Below, piece by piece: positions 12,969 to 21,440 of a stretch of DNA of 64,000 nucleotides (position 1 is its first letter; the number at the start of each line of letters is the position of its first letter). The position numbers were made by a program, and so were the translations under genes. The notes under the pieces are model-generated. The model was not told where the DNA came from, made no database searches, and saw only the letters and a program-made list of their open reading frames with translations. Source of the stretch: Terrabacter sp. Ter38 (GTDB lineage: Bacteria; Actinomycetota; Actinomycetes; Actinomycetales; Dermatophilaceae); the NCBI RefSeq assembly GCF_024519435.1, contig NZ_JALJRZ010000008.1:1-64000 (forward strand), written 5' to 3'.

Positions 12969-14096
12969 TCAGCTGCCGACGACGTCGGGCAGGCCGGCCG
13001 GCAGCGTCACGACGAAGCGCGCGCCGCCGGCGTCGTTGTCGCCGACGAGCACGGAGCCGCCGTGGGCCTCGACGAGGCCCCGCACGACGTAGAGTCCGAG
13101 GCCCGTGCTCGCGTTGGAGGGGCCGTGCCAGAAGCGCCCGAAGATCTTCTCGCGGTCGGACGGGGGTATGCCGTCCCCCTCGTCGTCGACCTCGACGACC
13201 ACCGACTCCGGCGCCTCGCCGAGGGCGCCGCCGCGATCGAGGGTCACCGTGACCTTGCCGGCCCCGTGCAGCAGCCCGTTCTCGATGAGGTTGAAGAAGA
13301 TCTGCTCGAGACGGTCGGTGTCGGCCCACATCTCCGGCAGTCCGTCCGTGAGGGCGGCCTTCCCCAGCCCGAGCTGGACGACTCCGGACGACCGACCGAG
13401 CTCGTAGCGCACGACGTGGGTCGTGAGCAGGGCATGCAGGTCGACGGGCCCGCGGCGCAGGTTGAGGCTGTCGGAGTCGAGCCGCGAGATGTCGAGCAGC
13501 TCGGTGATGAGGCGGGTCAGGCGGGTGGCGTCGGCCTCGATCGTCTCGATCATGAGGCGCTTCTGCTCGTCGGTGAACCGGTCCCACCGGCGCAGCAGGC
13601 TGCTCGTGAAGCCGGTCACCGACGTCAGCGGCGCCCGCAGCTCGTGCGCCACGGTCGACAGGACGGTCGCCTGGTCCCGCTCGGCTCGCTGGCGGGCCTC
13701 GGCGTCACGCAGGCCGAGCATGACCCGCTCGACCGTGCCGCCCGGTCGGGTCCGCACGTAGCGCGCGGTGACGAGGACGTCCTGGCCCCGGGGCGCGACG
13801 AGCAGCTTCTCGCGGTGGCCGTCGCGGCTGGCGAGGCCGTCCCACGGGTCGGTGTGGGCCCACCAGTTCCGGCCGTACTTGTCGGTGAACGGGAGCCCCG
13901 CCTCGAGCGTGCGGCCGACGAGGTCGGCACGGTCGCAGTCGAGGATGCGCAACGCCTCGGCGTTGGCGAACCGGATGCGCTGGTCGGCTCCGACGACGAC
14001 GAGCCCGTCGGGGAGCAGCTCGCCCATCATCGCGACGGGAGCCATCTCGGCCGCCGAGCCGGGCAGCCGAGCGCCGTTCCCGTCGACGGAGGTCAT
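12969..14096 (-). CDS. Soluble PAS-domain sensor histidine kinase
   Basis: The 375-residue protein has no membrane segment, so it should act in the cytoplasm. Residues about 24-130 form a PAS fold (GLVVVGADQRIRFANAEALR). The dimerisation and phosphoacceptor region is at 140-205 with the H-box histidine 151 in VAHELRAPLTS. The ATPase domain follows, with N-box FFNLIENG (267-274), G1 DEGDGIP (305-311) and G2 TGLGLYVV near 331-338. No response regulator gene lies nearby, so its partner is unknown. The ATG at 14094-14096 is 6 nt after a -10 like TATCCT, implying a leaderless mRNA. Its ligand or redox signal cannot be told from sequence. Confidence 0.88.
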   Translation of the reverse strand: MTSVDGNGARLPGSAAEMAPVAMMGELLPDGLVVVGADQRIRFANAEALRILDCDRADLVGRTLEAGLPFTDKYGRNWWAHTDPWDGLASRDGHREKLLVAPRGQDVLVTARYVRTRPGGTVERVMLGLRDAEARQRAERDQATVLSTVAHELRAPLTSVTGFTSSLLRRWDRFTDEQKRLMIETIEADATRLTRLITELLDISRLDSDSLNLRRGPVDLHALLTTHVVRYELGRSSGVVQLGLGKAALTDGLPEMWADTDRLEQIFFNLIENGLLHGAGKVTVTLDRGGALGEAPESVVVEVDDEGDGIPPSDREKIFGRFWHGPSNASTGLGLYVVRGLVEAHGGSVLVGDNDAGGARFVVTLPAGLPDVVGS

Positions 14097-14102
14097 GGCC
14101 CG

Positions 14103-14108
14103 AGGATA
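14103..14108 (-). promoter_or_regulatory. -10 element of the kinase gene, leaderless
   Basis: TATCCT on the minus strand ends 6 nt before the kinase ATG, so transcription should begin at or next to the start codon. There is no Shine-Dalgarno sequence. The -35 region is not well conserved. Confidence 0.45.
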
Positions 14109-14134
14109 GTCACGCAGACACCGGACGGGCCCGG

Positions 14135-14938
14135 TCAGCGGCGCGTGCGGCGTGCCTCGGCCGAGGCGTAGAGACAGATCGTCGCGGCCATGGCGAGGTT
14201 GAGCGACTCCGCGTGCCCGTGGATGGGGACGCGGACGACGTCGTCGCAGGCGTCGCGCACGGCCTGCGGCAGCCCCCAGGCCTCGTTGCCCATGACCCAG
14301 GCGTGGGCCCCGGAGAGGTCGGCGTCGTGGAGCAGCGTCGTGCCCGCGCCGTCCGCCGCGAGCAGCCTGACCCCGCGCTCGCGCAGGGCCGCGAGGATGT
14401 CGGGGACGGACGCGCCGAGGCTGAGCGGCAGGTGCCACAGGGACCCGACGGTCGAGCGGACGACCTTGCTGTTGTAGACGTCGACGCTGGCGTCGCTGAC
14501 GATGACCGCGTCGGCACCGGCCGCGTCGGCGCCTCGGATGACGGTGCCGGCGTTGCCGGGGTCGCGGACGTTCGTCAACACGCACACGAGCGCGTCGGGC
14601 GGCAGGGCCGCGAGGAGGGTGTCCAGCGGCACGTCGAGGACACGGCACACCGCGGCGATCCCCTGCGGCGACTCCGTGTCGCACATCGCTGCGAGCACCT
14701 CGGAGGTCACCTCGTGCACCCAGAGCTCGGCGGACCGGGCGGCCTCGACGATGGCTGGATGCCGGTCGGCCGCCTCCGGCGTCACGTAGACGTCGCGGAC
14801 GAGCTCGGGACGGAAGGCGACCGCCTCACGGACCGCCTGGGGTCCCTCGGCGAGGAACCCGCCCGTGCGGGAACGCACCGAGCGCCGGGACAGCGCCCGC
14901 ACCGCCTTGACCCGATCCGATCGGGGGTTGGTCAGCAC
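14135..14938 (-). CDS. TrmH/SpoU family RNA 2'-O-methyltransferase
   Basis: SPOUT-class enzyme that methylates ribose 2'-hydroxyls of rRNA or tRNA using S-adenosylmethionine. The 267-residue protein has an N-terminal substrate-binding part and the three knot motifs: NVRDPGNAGTVIR near 123-135, VMGNEAWGLP near 215-224, and SLNLAMA at 245-251. Its place after rplT is shared by TsnR-like genes in many actinobacteria. The actual RNA target cannot be assigned. The GTG start (14936-14938) gives MLTNPRSDRVKAVRAL, typical of the family; the longer upstream frame overlaps nothing recognisable. Confidence 0.88.
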   Translation of the reverse strand: MLTNPRSDRVKAVRALSRRSVRSRTGGFLAEGPQAVREAVAFRPELVRDVYVTPEAADRHPAIVEAARSAELWVHEVTSEVLAAMCDTESPQGIAAVCRVLDVPLDTLLAALPPDALVCVLTNVRDPGNAGTVIRGADAAGADAVIVSDASVDVYNSKVVRSTVGSLWHLPLSLGASVPDILAALRERGVRLLAADGAGTTLLHDADLSGAHAWVMGNEAWGLPQAVRDACDDVVRVPIHGHAESLNLAMAATICLYASAEARRTRR

Positions 14939-14987
14939 GGGGGTGTCCCGACGCTCGAGATGCTGGTGTGACGTCGGACGACGTCGC

Positions 14988-15389
14988 TCAGGCGGCGTCG
15001 CCGGCGACCTTCGCCTCGGCTGCATTGACAGCGGCCGGGACGTTGGCGCGGGAGAGCTCCACGAGCGCGGCGAAGGCCGGGGCGTCGTTGACGGCGAGGT
15101 CCGCGAGGATCTTGCGGTCGACCTCGACACCGGCGGCCTTGAGGCCCTGCATGAACCGGTTGTACGTCATGCCGTTGGCGCGAGCCGCGGCGTTGATGCG
15201 CTGGATCCAGAGGCGACGGAAGTCACCCTTCTTCGCGCGACGGTCACGGTAGGCGTAACCCAGCGAGTGGGTGACCTGCTCCTTGGCCTTGCGGTAGAGG
15301 CGCGACCGCTGACCGCGGTAGCCGCTGGCGCGCTCGAGAACGACTCGACGCTTCTTCTGGGCGTTGACCGCCCGCTTCACGCGTGCCAC
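14988..15389 (-). CDS. rplT: 50S ribosomal protein L20
   Basis: The 133-residue, strongly basic protein binds 23S rRNA early in large-subunit assembly. It starts [14 protein letters not shown] and contains [15 protein letters not shown] and [14 protein letters not shown], which are diagnostic. The GTG at 15387-15389 is preceded by AAGGAG. The tail of about 15 Ala-rich residues is slightly longer than in most bacteria. It ends the infC-rpmI-rplT unit. Confidence 0.97.
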   Translation of the reverse strand: MARVKRAVNAQKKRRVVLERASGYRGQRSRLYRKAKEQVTHSLGYAYRDRRAKKGDFRRLWIQRINAAARANGMTYNRFMQGLKAAGVEVDRKILADLAVNDAPAFAALVELSRANVPAAVNAAEAKVAGDAA

Positions 15390-15485
15390 GTGAATACTCC
15401 TTCTCTGCTTGACGCAGTGCTTGCTGCTGCTGGCTTACCGGAGACCCGGCTGCTCAGCGAATCGCTGATGGGTGGGGGTCCCGGC

Positions 15486-15680
15486 TCACTTGCCGAGGAG
15501 CTTCTTGGCCTTCTTGGCGTCCGGCTTGGCGAGCTCGACGTCGCTCGCGATGGAACGCATCTTCTTGCTCGACTTGTGCTCGAGCAGGTGGCGACCGCCG
15601 GCCTGCTCGCGCATGACCTTGCCGGTGCCGGTGAGGCGGAAACGCTTCTTCGCACCGCTGTGCGTCTTCATCTTCGGCAT
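15486..15680 (-). CDS. rpmI: 50S ribosomal protein L35
   Basis: Small basic large-subunit protein of 64 residues starting [20 protein letters not shown], which is the family signature. The ATG at 15678-15680 has AAGGAG about 10 nt upstream. An in-frame extension upstream exists but crosses the intercistronic hairpin and is not conserved. It is co-transcribed with infC and rplT. Confidence 0.97.
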   Translation of the reverse strand: MPKMKTHSGAKKRFRLTGTGKVMREQAGGRHLLEHKSSKKMRSIASDVELAKPDAKKAKKLLGK

Positions 15681-15704
15681 GGGGGCCGATCTCCTTCGTG
15701 TTGC

Positions 15705-15722
15705 GTGCGCCAGTGGGCGCAC
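15705..15722 (-). promoter_or_regulatory. Intercistronic hairpin between infC and rpmI
   Basis: A perfect 7-bp stem (GTGCGCC with GGCGCAC) closes a 4-nt loop 25 nt before the rpmI start. It lacks a U run, so it is more likely an RNA-processing, stability or L20-responsive element than a terminator. Its function is not established. Confidence 0.4.
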
Positions 15723-15773
15723 GTGGTGTGTCGTGCCGGGGGCTCTCGCCTCCGGCGGGTCACCGCCCGCCGA

Positions 15774-16418
15774 TCACTCGGCGGCGGCGGTGGCCTCGTC
15801 GGTCTGCGGGGCCTGGGCCTCCGGGTGCTCGCCGGCTGCGGCCGGCTCGCCGGTGGCGCGCTGGTCGTGCTGCTCGCGGGAGCGACGCTGCTCGGCCTTG
15901 GCCTCCGCCTTCTTCTTGGTCGGGCCGATCACCATGATCATGTTTCGGCCGTCCTGCTTCGGGGCCGACTCGACGAAGCCGAGCTCGGCGATGTCCTCGG
16001 CGAGGCGCTCGAGCAGACGACGACCGAGCTCGGGGCGCGACTGCTCGCGACCGCGGAACATGATCGTCACCTTGACCTTGTCGCCGGCCTTGAGGAACCG
16101 CTCGACGTGGCCCTTCTTCGTGCCGTAGTCGTGCGGGTCGATCTTCGGACGGAGCTTGATCTCCTTGATGACCGTGTTGACCTGGTTCTTGCGCGCTTCC
16201 CGTGCCTTCATGGCGGCTTCGTACTTGAACTTGCCGAAGTCCATGAGCTTGGCGACCGGCGGCTTGGCCATGGGGGCCACCTCGACGAGGTCGAGGTTCG
16301 CCTCCTCGGCCAGACGCAGCGCGTCCTCGACGCGGACGATGCCGACCTGCTCGCCGTTGGGGCCAACCAAGCGCACTTCCGGGACCCGGATGCGCTCGTT
16401 GATGCGAGGCTCGCTGAT
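15774..16418 (-). CDS. infC: Translation initiation factor IF-3
   Basis: IF-3 binds the 30S subunit and proofreads start-codon selection. The 214-residue protein reads [20 protein letters not shown] at its N-terminus, followed by the linker and the RNA-binding C-domain ([20 protein letters not shown]). No ATG, GTG or TTG gives this conserved start. The frame begins with ATC (16416-16418), placed 6 nt after AGGAG (16425-16429). A non-canonical start codon is a conserved feature of infC and lets IF-3 repress its own translation. The Ala/Glu-rich extension after the core (about 30 residues) is common in actinobacteria. It heads infC-rpmI-rplT. Confidence 0.95.
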   Translation of the reverse strand: MSEPRINERIRVPEVRLVGPNGEQVGIVRVEDALRLAEEANLDLVEVAPMAKPPVAKLMDFGKFKYEAAMKAREARKNQVNTVIKEIKLRPKIDPHDYGTKKGHVERFLKAGDKVKVTIMFRGREQSRPELGRRLLERLAEDIAELGFVESAPKQDGRNMIMVIGPTKKKAEAKAEQRRSREQHDQRATGEPAAAGEHPEAQAPQTDEATAAAE

Positions 16419-16424
16419 GTGGTG

Positions 16425-16429
16425 CTCCT
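16425..16429 (-). promoter_or_regulatory. Ribosome-binding site fixing the AUC start of infC
   Basis: AGGAG on the minus strand, inside TTAGGAGC, sits 6 nt before the ATC at 16416-16418. It is the only good Shine-Dalgarno sequence near the conserved N-terminus and decides in favour of the rare start codon. Confidence 0.8.
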
Positions 16430-16489
16430 AAGTTCGATGAATGATGTGACCAGACGGGGTGCTGTCTGTCCTGCTGCGACCACAACGAG

Positions 16490-16521
16490 AAAAGGGCTCC
16501 CCGTGTGTGCACGAGGAGCCC
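16490..16521 (-). terminator. Attenuator-like terminator in the infC leader
   Basis: On the minus strand GGGCTCC-T-CGTG pairs with CACG-G-GGAGCCC around a CACA loop and is followed directly by UUUUCUCGUU. It is the only hairpin with a real U run in the window. Because the operon has no other strong promoter between it and infC, it must be read through for ribosomal protein synthesis, so regulation by attenuation is likely. Confidence 0.75.
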
Positions 16522-16700
16522 AAGGGTCGCGTATGCCGGACGGTCGCCGTCGCGTCACACGGCTCGACACTGGTGCCACGTAGGACACCGGGCCGAGCAG
16601 ACCTTGACCCGGCGACCGTGAGGTCGGCGCGGGTGGAAGCGAGCTTCTCTTGCACGTCGTCACCCGCTTCCGCCGGAGCGGGAGCATGGGTGACGGCTGG

Positions 16701-18038
16701 TCAGTGCTCCATGCTAGCAGCCGAGACGCCGTGCTCCGAATCGGCGGAGGGCCCCCCGGCACTGGGCCGGTCCTGCGCCCTGCGGCTGGCCCCCGACCCG
16801 AGCAGGCCGACGAGTGCGATGAGGACGCCGAGGGCGGAGACGACGACGAAGCCCCACTGCCAGCCGCCTCGGTCGATGGCCAACCCGGCGAGCGGCGCAC
16901 CGAAGGCCGAGCCCGCCGTCATGGCCGAGCCGTGCCACCCCATCATCTCGCCGCGGAACCGCTCCGGGACCTGTCGGCTCAGCTGCTCGACGGTGGCGGT
17001 GATCGTGGGGGCGCACAGGAAGCCGGACATCGTGATGAGGACGGCGAAGCTCGGCACGCCCGCGGCGAGGGCGACCGGGGCGGTCGTGGCAGCGAGGCCG
17101 CCGAGCAGCCAGAAGACGGAGAAGGAGCGGTGCCAGGCGCCGTAGAGGATGCCGCCGACGAGGGACCCGGCACCCCAGAGCGCGAGGACCCACCCGATCG
17201 AGCCGGTGGCCCCGAAGGACCTCAGGGCAGCGACGATGCCCACGTCGGTGCCGCTGAGGACGAGCGTCGAGCAGGCGGCGGCGAGGTAGACCGCCGCAAC
17301 CGGCACGGTGATGAAGCCGCGGACGGCACGGCTCGGGGCGGCGGCGTCGTCGGGGACGGACGAGGCGGCGATGGCGTCCGCACGGGCGGCCTCGCCCTGC
17401 TCGTCGTGCGTCGTTGCCTCCCCGGCCGAGTCGCCGTGCGAGTGACCTTCGCCGGAGTCCGAGGTGAGGCGTGGGTTGACGACCCACAGCACGAACCCTG
17501 CTGCGACGGATGCGAGCTCGCACACGAGCAGGGCCCACGACGTGTCCCACGACGTCGCCAGCCACACCCCGATGGCAGGGCCTGCCATGAACGACAGCTC
17601 GGTCGCCGACGAGTCGAGCGACAGGGCGGTGCGCCGCTGCTCGCTCGGCACCGAACGGATGATGACCTGGCGCAGGATCGAGAAGGTGGGCACGACGAAG
17701 AGCCCGGCCAGCGCCGCGAAGGCGATGAGCGGGGCGTAACCGACCCACGGGGCGATCGACCAGCACACGACCTGCACGACGAGGGACGGGCCGACGGTGC
17801 GCCGCAGGCCGATGCGGTCGAGCAGCCGGCCGCGCCAGGGCCCGGAGACGGCGACCGCGACGGTCGAGGCGGCCGTGACCAGGCCGGCCGCGCCGTAGCT
17901 GCGGCCGAGCGACGTCACGACGTGGAGGGTGAGGATGACCCCGCCAGCCCACATGGGGACGCGGATGAGGAAGCCGAGCAGCAGCGCGGTGCGGGTGTCA
18001 CGGTTGGCCAGCACCGGCCGGTAGGCCCCCAGATCCAT
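16701..18038 (-). CDS. Major facilitator superfamily transporter
   Basis: The 445-residue protein has about 12 membrane segments in two halves, separated by a long polar loop near 205-250 rich in His, Asp, Glu and Ala (GEGHSHGDSAGEATTHDEQG). The loop motif GRLLDRIGLRRT after the second helix is typical of MFS carriers. No substrate can be assigned; drug or metabolite efflux is likely from the overall form. The histidine-rich loop might bind metal, but that is speculation. The ATG is at 18036-18038. The promoter for infC appears to start inside its 3' end. Confidence 0.82.
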   Translation of the reverse strand: MDLGAYRPVLANRDTRTALLLGFLIRVPMWAGGVILTLHVVTSLGRSYGAAGLVTAASTVAVAVSGPWRGRLLDRIGLRRTVGPSLVVQVVCWSIAPWVGYAPLIAFAALAGLFVVPTFSILRQVIIRSVPSEQRRTALSLDSSATELSFMAGPAIGVWLATSWDTSWALLVCELASVAAGFVLWVVNPRLTSDSGEGHSHGDSAGEATTHDEQGEAARADAIAASSVPDDAAAPSRAVRGFITVPVAAVYLAAACSTLVLSGTDVGIVAALRSFGATGSIGWVLALWGAGSLVGGILYGAWHRSFSVFWLLGGLAATTAPVALAAGVPSFAVLITMSGFLCAPTITATVEQLSRQVPERFRGEMMGWHGSAMTAGSAFGAPLAGLAIDRGGWQWGFVVVSALGVLIALVGLLGSGASRRAQDRPSAGGPSADSEHGVSAASMEH

Positions 18039-18233
18039 GGCGTCAGCCTGTCACCTCGCACCGACGGTGCGCACCCGGGTTCCGCGCAGGCGGCAGCGCA
18101 CGCGAGCGCGACCCTGGGCTGATCGATGGCGACGCGGGGTGACCCGGGAGCGACTCGGGGATGCCGCCTGAGCCGGCGGGCGGCATACGCGATGGGTCTT
18201 GTGACGGCTGGGCGACAGGAGTTGGGTGGGGGC

Positions 18234-20300
18234 ATGGCAAAGACGCCCGGCAGATCAGATCTTCCTGCGGCCCCCAACCCCGCCTCGCCGCAGGACATCC
18301 GCAACGTCGTGCTGGTCGGACCCGGCGGGGCCGGCAAGACCGCACTCTTCGAGGCGCTCGTCGCGGCACGGGTCCCCGGTCAGCGCACCTCCCTGGGCGA
18401 CCACGTCCGCACCACGACCCTCGTCGCCGCCTCGTTCGAGTCCGGCGCCGTCACCCTCAACCTCCTCGACACCCCGGGCTACCCGGACTTCGTCGGCGAC
18501 CTCCGCGCGGGCCTCCGGGCCGCGGACGCCGCCGTCTTCGTCGTCTCGGGCGCCGACGACATCGACCGGCCCGTGTCGCTGCTGTGGCGCGAGTGCGCGG
18601 CCGTCGGGATGCCGCGAGCCGTCGTCGTGACCCACCTCGACCAGCCGCGCGCCGACTTCGCCGCGACGGTCGAGATGTGTCGTCGCACGTTCGGCGACGC
18701 CCGGGCCACCCACTGGCCCGTCGTCGAGGACGGCTCGGTCACCGGGGTCGTGGGCCTGCTGACCGGCGAGACGTCCGCCGAGCACGACGAGGCGCGGTCG
18801 GCCCTCATCGAGTCCGTCATCGAGGAGTCCGAGGACGCGACGCTGCTCGACCGCTACCTCGAGGGCGAGACCCTCGACACCGACTCCCTGCTCGGCGACC
18901 TGCGCACCGCGATCGCCCAGGGCACGTTCTTCCCGATCGTCCCGGTCTCGCCCCTGACCGGTGCGGGCACCGATGAGCTGCTCGGGATGATCGAGAGGGC
19001 CTTCCCCGACCCGACCGTGCACCCGCTGCCGACCGTCACGTCGCCGGTCGGTGGCCCCGTCAAGGGCGTGACGTGTGACCCGTCGCAGCCGCTCGTGGCC
19101 GAAGTGGTGCGCACGACGACCGACCCCTACGTCGGGCGCCTGTCGCTCGTGCGCGTCTTCTCCGGCACGCTCCGGGTCGACGAGACCGTCCACGTGTCCG
19201 GACACCTCGGTGACTTCGTCGGGCACGAGGTCGCCGGCCACCCGGCCCATGACGACGACGAGCGCGTCGGCCCGCTCGCGTCGCCCTTCATCGAGTCGCA
19301 CCGCCCCCGCGGCACCGCCATCGCCGGCGACCTCGCGCTCGTGACGAAGCTGACCCATGCCGAGACGTCCGACACCCTGTCCTCCGTCGACCGGCCCGCG
19401 GTCGTCGAGCCGTGGCTGCTCCCCGAGCCGCAGCTGCCCGTCGCGATCCGCGCGGCGACGAAGTCCGACGACGACAAGCTCGGCGGGGCGCTGCAACGGC
19501 TCGTGGCCGAGGACGTCACGATGCGCATGGAGCACTCGCACGAGACGGACCAGGTCGTGCTCTGGACGATGGGTCAGGCCCACGTCGACGACCTCATCGA
19601 GCAGCTCGCCGAGCGCTACGGCGTCACGGTGACGGCCGAGCCCTACCGGACCGCGCTGCGCGAGACCTTCGTGCGCACGTGCTCGGTCCAGGGTCGGCAC
19701 GTCAAGCAGTCGGGCGGTCACGGGCAGTACGCCGTGTGCTCGATCGTCATCGAGCCGCTGCCGCGCGGCTCGGGCTTCGAGTTCGTCGACAGGGTCGTGG
19801 GCGGGGCCGTGCCGCGCCAGTTCATCCCGTCCGTCGAGAAGGGAGCCCGGCTCCAGCTCGAGAAGGGGCTGCTCACCGGCCACCCGGTCGTCGACGTCCG
19901 CGTCACGCTCACCGACGGCAAGTCGCACTCCGTCGACTCGTCCGACGTCGCCTTCCAGACCGCCGCGGCGCTGGCTCTCAAGGAGGCGGCGAACGCCTCG
20001 ACGATGGCGCTGCTGGAGCCCATCGACCGCGTCGACATCACCATCGCCGACGAGTACCTCGGCGCAGTCATGTCGGACCTGCGTGGACGTCGAGGGCAGG
20101 TGCTCGGGACCGAGCCGGCCGACGGGATGGGCCCGGAGGGCGGCTGGACCGTGGTGCACGCCGAGGTGCCTTCGGCAGAGCTGTCGCGCTACCCCATCGA
20201 CCTCCGGTCGGTGTCGCACGGCACCGGGTCGTTCGTGCGCGAGCCGCTGCGCCACGACCTGCTGCCGGCCGACAAGGCCAAGGACCTGCTCGGGGGCTGA
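18234..20300 (+). CDS. EF-G-like GTPase (EF-G2)
   Basis: The 688-residue protein has the five-domain layout of elongation factor G: a G domain with P-loop GPGGAGKT (29-36), domain II, and the III-IV-V region. It is not the housekeeping EF-G. The G3 motif is DTPGYPDF (79-86), with tyrosine replacing the histidine that triggers GTP hydrolysis in EF-G (DTPGH), and the G4 position reads THLD (133-136) instead of NKMD. Mycobacterial EF-G2 proteins are reported to bind nucleotide but lack ribosome-dependent GTPase activity, and this one fits. The ATG at 18234-18236 is chosen over longer in-frame starts because homology begins just after it. The role is unknown. Confidence 0.85.
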   Translation: MAKTPGRSDLPAAPNPASPQDIRNVVLVGPGGAGKTALFEALVAARVPGQRTSLGDHVRTTTLVAASFESGAVTLNLLDTPGYPDFVGDLRAGLRAADAAVFVVSGADDIDRPVSLLWRECAAVGMPRAVVVTHLDQPRADFAATVEMCRRTFGDARATHWPVVEDGSVTGVVGLLTGETSAEHDEARSALIESVIEESEDATLLDRYLEGETLDTDSLLGDLRTAIAQGTFFPIVPVSPLTGAGTDELLGMIERAFPDPTVHPLPTVTSPVGGPVKGVTCDPSQPLVAEVVRTTTDPYVGRLSLVRVFSGTLRVDETVHVSGHLGDFVGHEVAGHPAHDDDERVGPLASPFIESHRPRGTAIAGDLALVTKLTHAETSDTLSSVDRPAVVEPWLLPEPQLPVAIRAATKSDDDKLGGALQRLVAEDVTMRMEHSHETDQVVLWTMGQAHVDDLIEQLAERYGVTVTAEPYRTALRETFVRTCSVQGRHVKQSGGHGQYAVCSIVIEPLPRGSGFEFVDRVVGGAVPRQFIPSVEKGARLQLEKGLLTGHPVVDVRVTLTDGKSHSVDSSDVAFQTAAALALKEAANASTMALLEPIDRVDITIADEYLGAVMSDLRGRRGQVLGTEPADGMGPEGGWTVVHAEVPSAELSRYPIDLRSVSHGTGSFVREPLRHDLLPADKAKDLLGG

Positions 20301-20326
20301 CGTCGCGCAGGGACCCCAGCGACGGC

Positions 20327-20356
20327 GAAGGGCGGGTGCCGAAGCACCCGCCCTTC
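20327..20356. terminator. Bidirectional terminator between convergent genes
   Basis: A perfect 13-bp stem (GAAGGGCGGGTGC and its complement) with a 4-nt CGAA loop lies midway between the EF-G2 stop and the oxidoreductase stop. It can act on both strands and lacks a U run, as is common in high-G+C genomes. Confidence 0.8.
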
Positions 20357-20374
20357 GTCCGACGTGCGGCGCCC

Positions 20375-21376
20375 TCAGAGGCGGACGACCATCTTGCCGA
20401 CGTTCTCCCCGCGCAGGACCCCGAGGAAGGCGTCGACGGCGTGGTCGATCCCGTCGACGAACGTCTCGCGCGAGGTCAGAGTGCCGTCCGCGATCCAGCC
20501 GGCCGCGCGCTGGGCGTACTCACCAGCGAGGTCCCAGTGATCGCCGACGAGGAAGCCCGTGATGGTGCCACGGGTCTGGATGAGGCGCGCGAGGTTGCGC
20601 GGGCCCGGGGCCGGCTCGGTGTCGTTGTAGACCGAGATCGCGCCGCAGATCGCGATGCGGCCGCCGAGCCGCAGCGAACCGATGGCGGCCTCGAGGTGGT
20701 CGCCGCCGACGTTGTCGAAGTAGACGTCGACACCGTCGGGCGCGGCCTCGCGGAGCAGGTCGGAGACGCGTCCGTCCTTGTAGTTGAAAGCGGCGTCGAA
20801 GCCGAGGTCGTCCAGCAGGTGGTCGACCTTCTCCTGCGAGCCGGCGCTGCCGATGACCCGGCTGGCGCCCAGCGCCTTGGCCACCTGGCCGACGACGCTG
20901 CCGACGGCCCCGGCCGCGCCGGAGACGAAGACGACGTCCCCCTCCTTGATCTGCGCGACACGGGTCAGGCCGGCGTATGCCGTGAGGCCGGTCATGCCGA
21001 GCACGCCGAGGTACGCGGACGCCGGGGCCACCGACGTGTCGACGACACGGACTGCGGAGCCGTCGACGACGGCCTCCTCGCGCCAGCCGAGGCCGTGGAG
21101 CACGTGGTCCCCGACGGTGACGCCGTCGGCCCGCGACTCGGTGACGACACCGACCGCGCCGCCGTGCATGGCCTGCCCCAGCGCATACGGCTCGGCGTAG
21201 GACTTGGCGTCGCTCATGCGACCGCGCATGTAGGGGTCGACCGACATGACCTCGTTGCGGACGCGGACCTGGCCGTCGGCGAGGTCGACGGCTGCGCTCT
21301 CGACGAGGGCGAAGTCGTCAGGGGTGGGCCAGCCGACGGGACGGCTGACGAGCTGGACCTCTCGGGGGTTGGTCAT
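20375..21376 (-). CDS. NADP-dependent MDR-family oxidoreductase
   Basis: The 333-residue protein belongs to the zinc-independent medium-chain dehydrogenase/reductase group of prostaglandin reductase, leukotriene B4 dehydrogenase and curcumin reductase type. It starts MTNPREVQLVSRPVG, has SVDPYMRGRM near 53-62 and the nucleotide-binding GAAGAVGSVVGQVAKALG in the middle. Likely activity is NADPH-dependent reduction of an activated C=C double bond in an enal or enone, consistent with detoxification beside the ohr gene. The true substrate is unknown. The ATG (21374-21376) has AAGGAGACCCG before it. Confidence 0.85.
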   Translation of the reverse strand: MTNPREVQLVSRPVGWPTPDDFALVESAAVDLADGQVRVRNEVMSVDPYMRGRMSDAKSYAEPYALGQAMHGGAVGVVTESRADGVTVGDHVLHGLGWREEAVVDGSAVRVVDTSVAPASAYLGVLGMTGLTAYAGLTRVAQIKEGDVVFVSGAAGAVGSVVGQVAKALGASRVIGSAGSQEKVDHLLDDLGFDAAFNYKDGRVSDLLREAAPDGVDVYFDNVGGDHLEAAIGSLRLGGRIAICGAISVYNDTEPAPGPRNLARLIQTRGTITGFLVGDHWDLAGEYAQRAAGWIADGTLTSRETFVDGIDHAVDAFLGVLRGENVGKMVVRL

Positions 21377-21440
21377 CGGGTCTCCTTCTGGGACAGCGGT
21401 TCTGGTCGTGCGGATGGGATGCTTCTGCGGTCGGATGACG

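Larger units (their letters stand above)
16419..16700 (-). promoter_or_regulatory. Long leader of the infC operon
   Basis: This untranslated stretch of about 280 nt lies between the MFS gene and infC. A candidate -10, TAGCAT (16711-16716), sits inside the last codons of the MFS gene. The leader ends with the intrinsic terminator at 16490-16521, placed about 70 nt before the start codon. That layout suggests transcription attenuation of infC-rpmI-rplT. I see no convincing leader-peptide gene, although open frames cross it. Confidence 0.6.

Noticed and set aside
16428-16655. A leader peptide in the infC leader
   Set aside because: A 75-codon frame exists, but it has no ribosome site or run of regulatory codons and it overlaps the terminator hairpin; support is too weak.
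18255-20255. A 666-codon minus-strand frame under the EF-G2 gene
   Set aside because: Antisense shadow of a well-supported gene; the translation is Arg/Asp/Val-rich with no motif.
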